From an uncultured Marvinbryantia sp. (GTDB lineage Bacteria > Bacillota > Clostridia > Lachnospirales > Lachnospiraceae), in the NCBI RefSeq assembly GCF_905201705.1, contig NZ_CAJKOX010000048.1, positions 1 through 28,412 on the forward strand: a DNA stretch of 28,412 nt. The letters run 5' to 3'. Within the stretch, counting starts at the first letter, position 1, and every line of letters begins with the position of its first letter. The notes below the pieces were generated by a model. It was not told the origin of the DNA. It worked only from the letters and a program-made list of their open reading frames with translations, and did no database searches. The position numbers and the translations under genes are program-made. Of this stretch, positions 22,409 through 28,412 are shown in pieces.

Positions 22409-22415
22409 CAGTTTT
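22390..22415 (-). terminator. Terminator of the Xaa-Pro peptidase gene
   Basis: Minus-strand AAAACTGT (22415-22408) pairs with ACAGTTTT (22397-22390) around a 10-base loop, followed by ATTAT. The stem starts directly at the end of the peptidase coding sequence. The T-run is partly inside the stem, so strength is moderate. Confidence 0.65.
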
Positions 22416-23483
22416 TTATAATTCAATTAATTCTTTCGGAGAATGCGCCAGATTGCGGCACTTTCCTTCCGTCACCACGACCATATCCTCGATGCGCACG
22501 CCGCCGAAGCCCGGCAGATAGATGCCCGGTTCCACCGTCTGGATCATGTTCGGCTGCAGCACCGTCTCGCAGGTTTTGGAAAGGCGCGGCTCCTCGTGGA
22601 TGTAAAGTCCGACGCTGTGTCCGAGTCCATGTCCGAAATAGTCGCCGTAGCCCGCTTTTGCGATGATATCTCTGGAAACCTTATCCACATCGCAGCCGCG
22701 CACGCCGCTTCTGCAGGCGTCAAGCCCGGCAAGCTGCGCCTCCAGCACAATGCCATAGATCTCTTTTTGTTTTTCATTCGCTTTGCCGATCACGACCGTT
22801 CTCGTCATATCGGAGCAATAACCGTTGTACACGCAGCCAAAGTCCATGGTCACAAAATCGCCCTTTTCAATCTTTTTGTGGGACGGCATCGCGTGCGGCA
22901 TCGCGGAATTTACGCCGGAGGCGATGATCGTCTCAAAGCTTAAATTCTCCGCGCCATGCGTTTTCATGAAATATTCCAGCTCCGCAGCCGTCTCCATCTC
23001 CGTCATGCCCGGCTTTAACACCTGCAGCATATGGGAAAACGCCATGTCGCCGATTTCCTCCGCCTTCGCCATATATTCCAGCTCCTGCTCTGTCTTGACG
23101 CTGCGCAGCAGATCAAGACTGTCACCGAGCGGCGTCGTCAGCCTGCCTTTGCACGCCTCCTGCAGCTTGCTGTAAGAGCTGTAAAGCAGATACTGATCCT
23201 CAAAGCCGACCTCCTTAACGCCGTCCTGCTCCATCAGACCGTTTAAGACTTCTCCGTAATTGCGTGCAGCGCCCGGATCTACGATCTCAAAATCCGGAGC
23301 CTCTTCCTTCGCCATCGTCGTGTAGCGGGAATCGGTCGCCAGCACGCGGCGGTTCCCGGAAATATAGAGATATCCCGTCGCTCCGCGGAAGCCGCTGATA
23401 TAGCGCATATTTGCACCGTCCGATACGACTATCGCGTCAATGTTCTTTTCCTTCATCACATCATACACTTTTTCACAAAACAT
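22416..23483 (-). CDS. M24-family Xaa-Pro aminopeptidase/dipeptidase
   Basis: Metallopeptidase that removes residues next to proline. The 355 residues comprise a creatinase-type N-terminal domain (about 1-125) and a pita-bread catalytic domain. All five metal ligands are visible: Asp in TMDFGCVYNGYCSD (first and second), His in FGHGLGHSVGL, Glu in TVEPGIYLPG and Glu in VRIEDMVVV. The size fits the short form common in Firmicutes. The gene overlaps the end of aroK by 11 bases, with AAAGGAG inside aroK, so it is translationally coupled. efp follows after a terminator and its own promoter, an order seen often in Firmicutes and consistent with a shared theme of proline-containing peptides. Confidence 0.95.
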   Translation of the reverse strand: MFCEKVYDVMKEKNIDAIVVSDGANMRYISGFRGATGYLYISGNRRVLATDSRYTTMAKEEAPDFEIVDPGAARNYGEVLNGLMEQDGVKEVGFEDQYLLYSSYSKLQEACKGRLTTPLGDSLDLLRSVKTEQELEYMAKAEEIGDMAFSHMLQVLKPGMTEMETAAELEYFMKTHGAENLSFETIIASGVNSAMPHAMPSHKKIEKGDFVTMDFGCVYNGYCSDMTRTVVIGKANEKQKEIYGIVLEAQLAGLDACRSGVRGCDVDKVSRDIIAKAGYGDYFGHGLGHSVGLYIHEEPRLSKTCETVLQPNMIQTVEPGIYLPGFGGVRIEDMVVVTEGKCRNLAHSPKELIEL

Positions 23484-23979
23484 GATCTTCTATCTCCTTT
23501 ACCGTATCCTCAATATTTTTTTTATCTGTGTCAACCAGAAGCTGCGCCGCTTCCAGATAGCACGCTTCTCTTGCACGCATCAGCGTCTCAATTTTTTCCC
23601 GCAGATCGCCGCCCGCAAGCTTTGGCCGCGTGGTGTCGCCCTGCAGCCTTCCGACAAGCGTATCCACCTGCGCCCGCAGGTAAACGACCGTGCCAAGCTC
23701 TTTGAGAAGCTTCCTGTTTTCGGAGCGCACCGGCAGTCCGCCTCCCACGGAGATCACCAGACGCTCTTTTTCACTTTGAAGCTGCTTCAGCATATCCGTT
23801 TCCAGATCTCGGAAATACGCTTCGCCGTGCTGCGCAAAGATATCGTTGATCTTTTTCTGCTGCTGCGCCTCGATGCGCTCGTCGGTGTCGGCAAAAACAA
23901 GCCCCATTTCTTTCGCAAGCGCCTCGCCGACGCTGGTCTTGCCCGCCCCCATAAAACCAATTAAAATAATGTGGTTCAT
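23473..23979 (-). CDS. aroK: Shikimate kinase
   Basis: Phosphorylates shikimate with ATP in the aromatic amino acid pathway. The chosen start, MNHIILIGFMGAGKT, gives a normal 168 residues. A longer frame adds 105 residues without homology that lie across the upstream gene, so it was rejected. Seen are the Walker A GFMGAGKTS, the shikimate-binding DTDERIEA and FRDLETDML, the GGGLP glycine triplet and the lid Arg in GDTTRPKL. The ATG overlaps the previous gene's stop by four bases, and the end overlaps the peptidase gene by 11, so three genes are translated as a coupled set. Other aro genes are not present. Confidence 0.96.
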   Translation of the reverse strand: MNHIILIGFMGAGKTSVGEALAKEMGLVFADTDERIEAQQQKKINDIFAQHGEAYFRDLETDMLKQLQSEKERLVISVGGGLPVRSENRKLLKELGTVVYLRAQVDTLVGRLQGDTTRPKLAGGDLREKIETLMRAREACYLEAAQLLVDTDKKNIEDTVKEIEDHVL

Positions 23980-24482
23980 TGCTCTTTCCTCTTTTTCCTC
24001 GCGTAAAAGTACAGCACGATCCGCTCCAGGTAACGCTTGAGCACGATCTGGATTTCCTCTTTCGGATGGATCGGCTTTACAAGAATACTTTTGATGCCGG
24101 CGCGCCTTGCGCCGTAAACATCGGTAAAAAGCTGATCTCCCACAAACAGCGTGTTCTGCACATTTGTCCCCATGCGCTCCATTGCTTTCCGGTAGCCTTT
24201 TACCGAGGGCTTGTGCGCGTCTTCGATGTAATACGCCTGCACCGCCTCCGCAAACGGCTGTACGCGCGGAAGCTGGTTGTTGGAGATCAGACAATACTGA
24301 AAGCCTGTCGCGCGCAGCTTTTCAAAAAACTCCACCGCGCGCTCATCCGCCGGAGCGCCGTGCGGCACCAGCGTATTATCGATGTCAAACAGCACGCCGC
24401 GGTAGCCCTTTGCGTACCAGTCCTCAAAATCAATGGCGTACGTGGAGTCCACATACTCGTCCGGGTAAAATTTCTCTAACAT
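23976..24482 (-). CDS. yqeG: YqeG-family HAD-IIIA phosphatase
   Basis: The 168-residue protein belongs to the HAD superfamily, class IIIA, related to Bacillus YqeG; its substrate is not known. Motif I is FDIDNTLVPHG with the two catalytic Asp residues, motif II is the Ser in CLISNNQLPR, motif III Lys lies in HKPSVKGY and motif IV is VGDQLFTDVYGA. The C-terminal tail is basic (RKKRKEQ). It lies 43 bases downstream of polC and couples to aroK through an ATGA overlap. No terminator or promoter is visible in the short gap upstream. Confidence 0.93.
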   Translation of the reverse strand: MLEKFYPDEYVDSTYAIDFEDWYAKGYRGVLFDIDNTLVPHGAPADERAVEFFEKLRATGFQYCLISNNQLPRVQPFAEAVQAYYIEDAHKPSVKGYRKAMERMGTNVQNTLFVGDQLFTDVYGARRAGIKSILVKPIHPKEEIQIVLKRYLERIVLYFYARKKRKEQ

Positions 24483-24525
24483 ATTCTACCACCTGTTCCT
24501 CTTTAATGTCAAATACCGCCTTGCG

Positions 24526-27500
24526 TCAGTCAAACAGCGATAGCTGATTTGTCTCCGGCAGGTCTCCCAAAAGCCCCAGATCAGACATCACGTCGATGAC
24601 GCTCTTTGGCACTTTGGTGCGCTGCCAGAAATCGTCTTTTGACAGGAAGGGGCCGTCTTTTACCGCCTCCACGACCGCCTCCGCCGCCTTGTCGCCAAGA
24701 CCGTCGATGCTGCACAGGGAGGGCATCAGCTTGCCGTCGATGATCTGGAAGCGGCTGGCGTCCGCCCGGTTGATGTCGATCGGAATAAACTCAAAGCCGC
24801 GCGCATACATCTCCTGCACACTCTTCATATCCTTGTAGGTATCCTGCTCTTTTTTCGTCAGCGAATCGTAATTTTTCTTGTATTCCTTCATATGCGCCAG
24901 CAGCCGCTCGTGTCCGAGGCACATCAGCTCGTAGTTGAACGCCGACGCGCGGATGCTGAAATACGCCGCATAATAAGCGAGCGGATAGTACACCTTGCAG
25001 TAGGCGATGCGGTACGCCATCATAACGTATGCCGCCGCGTGCGCCTTCGGGAACATGTACTTGATCTTCTTGCACGACCAGATATACCAGTCCGGCACAT
25101 CGTGCTCCTTCATTTCCTTCTCCCACTCCGGCTTCAGGCCCTTGCCCTTTCGCACGCTCTCCATAATGGTGAACGACTGCTCGCTGTCAAGCCCCATGCG
25201 GATGAGATACGTCATAATATCGTCACGCGTACAGATCGCGGTGGCGATGGTCGCCTTGCCCTCCTGGATAAGTGTCTGCGCGTTGCCGAGCCACACGTCG
25301 GTACCGTGCGACAGCCCGGAAATGCGGACAAGGTCGGAAAAGCTCTGCGGCTTCGTGTCCTGAAGCATCTGGATAACAAAATCCGTTCCAAACTCCGGAA
25401 TACCCAGAGAACCGAGCGGACACCCCAGGATCTCCTCCGGCGTGACGCCGAGCGCCTCCGTGCTCTGGAACAGCGACATGACGCTCTTATCGTCCAGCGG
25501 GATATCCTTTGCGTTCAGCCCGGTCAGATCCTCCAGCATTCGGATCATCGTCGGATCATCGTGTCCGAGAATATCCAGCTTCAAGAGGTTGTGGTCAATA
25601 GAGTGATAATCAAAATGTGTCGTGATGATATCCGTCTCCGTGTCGTTCGCCGGATGCTGGATCGGCGTAAAGGAATAAATCTCCTCGCCGTGCGGAAGCA
25701 CAATGATGCCGCCCGGATGCTGCCCGGTGGTGCGGCGCACGCCCACGCAGCCCTCTACAATACGGTTGATCTCGCAGACGCGCTTGCGCTGCCCGTGCTC
25801 CTCATAATATTTCTTCACATAGCCGAACGCCGTCTTATCCGCCAGCGTGCCGACCGTCCCGGCGCGGAAGGTATGCCCCTCGCCGAAGATCACCTCGGTG
25901 TAGCGGTGGGCGTTGCCCTGGTAATCGCCGGAGAAGTTCAGGTCAATATCCGGCTCCTTGTTTCCCTTAAAGCCAAGGAACGTCTCGAATGGGATATCAA
26001 AGCCCTCCTTGCGCAGAGGCGCCCCGCAGACCGGACAGTTTTTATCCGGCATGTCGCACCCGGCGCGCCCGGCATACGCCTTCACGTCCTCGGAATCAAA
26101 ATCATAGTAGTGACAATCCTCACAGTAATAGTGCGGACTCAGCGGATTCACCTCCGTGATCCCCGCCATCGTCGCGACGAAGGACGAGCCGACGGAACCG
26201 CGCGAGCCAACCAGATAGCCGTCGTCGTTCGATTTCCACACCAGCTTCTGGGCGATGATGTACATAACCGCGAAGCCGTTGGAAATAATGGAATTCAGCT
26301 CGCGCTCCAGACGCTCGGTAACGATCGGCGGAAGCTCCTCGCCGTAGATCTCATGCGCACGGTTATAGCAGATGGTACGCAGGGTCTTATCCGAATCGGG
26401 GATGACCGGCGGACATTTATCCGGCCGCACTGGCGAGATCTTCTCACACATATCGGCGATCTTATTGGTATTTGTGATGACGACCTCCTCCGCCTTCTCA
26501 CTGCCGAGGTAGGCGAATTCCTTCAGCATCTCCTCGGTGGTGCGCAGGAACAGCGGCGCCTGCTGGTCGGCGTCCTTAAAGCCCTTGCCCGCCATAATGA
26601 TGCGGCGGTAGACCTCATCCTCCGGGTTCAGGAAATGAACGTCGCAGGTCGCCACCACCGGCTTGTTAAACTGCTCGCCCAGCCGGACGATCTTCCGGTT
26701 CAGCTCCTGCAGATCCGCCTCGGAATTGATGTCGTTGTCCTCGCGCAGCAGAAAGGCGTTGTTCCCGATCGGCTGGATCTCCAGATAATCGTAGAAGTCG
26801 ACGATCCTGGCAATCTCCGGTTCGCTTTTGCCCTCCAGCACCGCCCGGAACAGCTCGCCCGCTTCGCAGGCGGAACCGACGATCAGCCCCTCGCGATACT
26901 GATTTAAGGCGCTCTTCGGAATACGCGGCCGCCGGTTATAATACTGCAGATGCGAAAAAGAAACCAGCCGGTAAAGATTTACCCGCCCGACGTCGTTCTT
27001 CGCCAGAATAATCACATGGTACGTCGGCAGCTTCTTGATCTGGTCGAGCGAGGCGCTTCCAAGCTCATTGACCGCATCGAAGTTCTCTGCCCCCTGCAGT
27101 TTCAGCATTTCCATAAATTTCAGATAAATACCTGCCGTACACTCGGCGTCGTCCACCGCCCGGTGATGATGCTGAAGCTGCACATGCAGCGCCTTCGCCA
27201 CCGTGTCCAGTTTAAAACGGTTGAGCTGCGGCAGCAATACGCGGGCAAGCGCCACCGTATCCACGTAGGTAAAATCGCGCCACAATCCCTGCCTTCGCAT
27301 ATTTTCCTCGATAAAGCTGACGTCGAAGGAGGCGTTGTGCGCCGCCAGCACTGCGTCGCCGATGAAATCAAGAAACTTCGGCAGCACCTCCTCGATCGTC
27401 GGCGCGTCCATCACCATGTTGTCATTGATGCTGGTGAGCTGCTCGATGCGGAACGGGATCGGCACCTGCGGATTAACAAAGGTCGAAAAGCGGTCGGTAA

Positions 27501-28412
27501 TCTCACCGTTTTCCACCTTCACCGCACCGATCTCGATGATGCGGTTCTGCGTCGGACTGAAGCCCGTCGTCTCCAGGTCGAACACCACGCAGGTGCTCTC
27601 AATCACCTGATTTTTTGAATTTGTGACAAGTTTTTGCAGGTCATCGACCAGATAACCCTCCACCCCGTATAACACCTTGAAGGGATGGGAGATTTTCTTT
27701 AATTCGTCCTTCGTCACCTCCGGGTGATCCTCCTTGTAAGCGTCCCGGTAAGCGCGGTCAATGTCCTCGATGACGTGATTGGCGTCCGGGAACGCCTGCA
27801 CCGCCCCGTGATCTGTGATGGCGATCGCCGGATGTCCCCATTTGTACGCCTGCTTCACGATATCCTTCACCTCGGAGACGCCGTCCATATCGCTCATCTT
27901 TGTGTGACAGTGCAGCTCCACCCGCTTCTGCGGATAGGTATCCATTCTTCCCACACGGAAATCTGACGCTTTCTTGATACCCGTCACCGAACCGATGCCG
28001 AGCTGACTGTCGAAACGGTCAATGTTCGTGACGCCCTTCACCTTGACGAACGCGCCCTTTTTCACCGTCTCGCCGAGCGCCTTTGCCTGCTCCGCCTGCA
28101 AAAACAGTTTTACCACGATCGTGTCGGTAAAATCCGTCACCTCCAGGATCATGAGGAATTTTTCATTGCGCAGCTCGCGCATCTCCTGCGCGCGGATCTG
28201 CCCACGGATCGCCACCTCGCCCATCTCATGCTCGATGCTGCTGATCGGGATCGGTTCATCCTCAAAGTCTCTTCCATATAAGACGTCCGGGTTGTCCGAC
28301 TGGCGCAGCGGCCGGCGGTATTCGCCCTTGCGTACAAAGCCGCCGCGTCCGCCGTCCCTGCCGTATTCTCCGCCGCCATGGCAAGCGTCTGCTCCAGATA
28401 GACCGCCAGCAC
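24526..28412 (-). CDS. polC: DNA polymerase III alpha subunit, PolC type (5' end beyond window)
   Basis: Replicative polymerase of low-GC Gram-positive bacteria. About 1295 codons are present; the N-terminus lies past 28412, and the frame stays open to the edge through RRPLRQSDNPDVLYGRDF, so an internal Met at 28224 is not the start. Visible in order: a Gly-rich linker (about 28320-28400), an OB-fold region, the split PHP domain with HCHTKMSDMDGV, the inserted proofreading exonuclease with FDLETTGFSPTQNRIIEIGA, a Cys-rich zinc site (CEDCHYYDF and CPVCGAPL), the catalytic palm EPDIDLNFSG, and a C-terminal QLSLFD, the beta-clamp binding peptide. The exonuclease inserted in the PHP domain separates PolC from DnaE. 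Confidence 0.98.
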   Translation of the reverse strand, partial: AGGLSGADACHGGGEYGRDGGRGGFVRKGEYRRPLRQSDNPDVLYGRDFEDEPIPISSIEHEMGEVAIRGQIRAQEMRELRNEKFLMILEVTDFTDTIVVKLFLQAEQAKALGETVKKGAFVKVKGVTNIDRFDSQLGIGSVTGIKKASDFRVGRMDTYPQKRVELHCHTKMSDMDGVSEVKDIVKQAYKWGHPAIAITDHGAVQAFPDANHVIEDIDRAYRDAYKEDHPEVTKDELKKISHPFKVLYGVEGYLVDDLQKLVTNSKNQVIESTCVVFDLETTGFSPTQNRIIEIGAVKVENGEITDRFSTFVNPQVPIPFRIEQLTSINDNMVMDAPTIEEVLPKFLDFIGDAVLAAHNASFDVSFIEENMRRQGLWRDFTYVDTVALARVLLPQLNRFKLDTVAKALHVQLQHHHRAVDDAECTAGIYLKFMEMLKLQGAENFDAVNELGSASLDQIKKLPTYHVIILAKNDVGRVNLYRLVSFSHLQYYNRRPRIPKSALNQYREGLIVGSACEAGELFRAVLEGKSEPEIARIVDFYDYLEIQPIGNNAFLLREDNDINSEADLQELNRKIVRLGEQFNKPVVATCDVHFLNPEDEVYRRIIMAGKGFKDADQQAPLFLRTTEEMLKEFAYLGSEKAEEVVITNTNKIADMCEKISPVRPDKCPPVIPDSDKTLRTICYNRAHEIYGEELPPIVTERLERELNSIISNGFAVMYIIAQKLVWKSNDDGYLVGSRGSVGSSFVATMAGITEVNPLSPHYYCEDCHYYDFDSEDVKAYAGRAGCDMPDKNCPVCGAPLRKEGFDIPFETFLGFKGNKEPDIDLNFSGDYQGNAHRYTEVIFGEGHTFRAGTVGTLADKTAFGYVKKYYEEHGQRKRVCEINRIVEGCVGVRRTTGQHPGGIIVLPHGEEIYSFTPIQHPANDTETDIITTHFDYHSIDHNLLKLDILGHDDPTMIRMLEDLTGLNAKDIPLDDKSVMSLFQSTEALGVTPEEILGCPLGSLGIPEFGTDFVIQMLQDTKPQSFSDLVRISGLSHGTDVWLGNAQTLIQEGKATIATAICTRDDIMTYLIRMGLDSEQSFTIMESVRKGKGLKPEWEKEMKEHDVPDWYIWSCKKIKYMFPKAHAAAYVMMAYRIAYCKVYYPLAYYAAYFSIRASAFNYELMCLGHERLLAHMKEYKKNYDSLTKKEQDTYKDMKSVQEMYARGFEFIPIDINRADASRFQIIDGKLMPSLCSIDGLGDKAAEAVVEAVKDGPFLSKDDFWQRTKVPKSVIDVMSDLGLLGDLPETNQLSLFD

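Noticed and set aside
23980..24294. Upstream extension of aroK by 105 codons
   Set aside because: Overlaps the HAD phosphatase gene in another frame, has no homology, and the Walker A start at 23979 gives the normal length.
24892..26907. Long plus-strand open frame opposite polC (671 codons)
   Set aside because: It mirrors the polC coding sequence, has no recognisable domain and an Arg/His/Leu-biased composition typical of antisense frames in G/C-rich third positions.
28149..28412. Minus-strand 87-codon frame at the right edge
   Set aside because: Out of frame with polC, whose own frame is open and conserved through the same stretch.

Overview
The window reads as a chromosomal segment of a spore-forming, anaerobic member of the Clostridia, most likely Lachnospiraceae-like. 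The evidence is a Gram-positive-type PolC, a GlgC/GlgD pair, a GerA/SpoVAF-family germination protein, DegV, formate-tetrahydrofolate ligase, and consensus sigma-A promoters. Nearly all genes lie on the minus strand. No rRNA, tRNA, CRISPR array, phage or intact insertion sequence is visible.

Layout. At the left edge is the 5' end of fhs, preceded by a complete control region: a sigma-A promoter, a tetrahydrofolate riboswitch and an intrinsic terminator. Positions 600-1336 (plus strand) hold a decayed AAA/DUF4143 ATPase, followed by about 215 bases of non-coding, hairpin-containing DNA. rpsI and rplM follow on the minus strand with a structured leader, divergent from a HIT-family gene. Next come a MATE exporter, then glgC-glgD for ADP-glucose synthesis. 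A small Asn-rich lipoprotein, a GerA/SpoVAF-like protein and DegV occupy 7.4-10.3 kb. A small membrane-anchored FMN-binding-like protein (plus strand) faces a long minus-strand run: DUF2156 protein, class I aminotransferase, a repeat-filled gap, hisC, a small membrane protein, a SAM methyltransferase, hslO and nadE. The right third is another tightly packed minus-strand run in the order polC, yqeG-like HAD phosphatase, aroK, Xaa-Pro peptidase, efp, glmM and an ABC exporter. polC runs off the window.

How the genes work together. Most are housekeeping: translation (rpsI, rplM, efp), replication (polC), cell wall precursor supply (glmM), NAD synthesis, aromatic and histidine pathways, redox proteostasis (Hsp33) and storage glycogen. 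The most interesting material is regulatory. (1) The fhs riboswitch has a candidate antiterminator that pairs aptamer bases with the terminator arm. (2) The germination gene has its ribosome-binding site in the 3' arm of an 11-bp terminator-like hairpin, while a forespore-type promoter appears to start transcription inside the hairpin loop, so only read-through RNA would carry the blocking arm. (3) The adjacent lipoprotein gene has a similar forespore-type promoter inside the end of the germination gene. (4) The gap before hisC holds three related repeats of about 60 bases, two tandem and one inverted, with a nested 12-bp inverted repeat. All RNA and promoter calls are by eye; no folding or database search was run.
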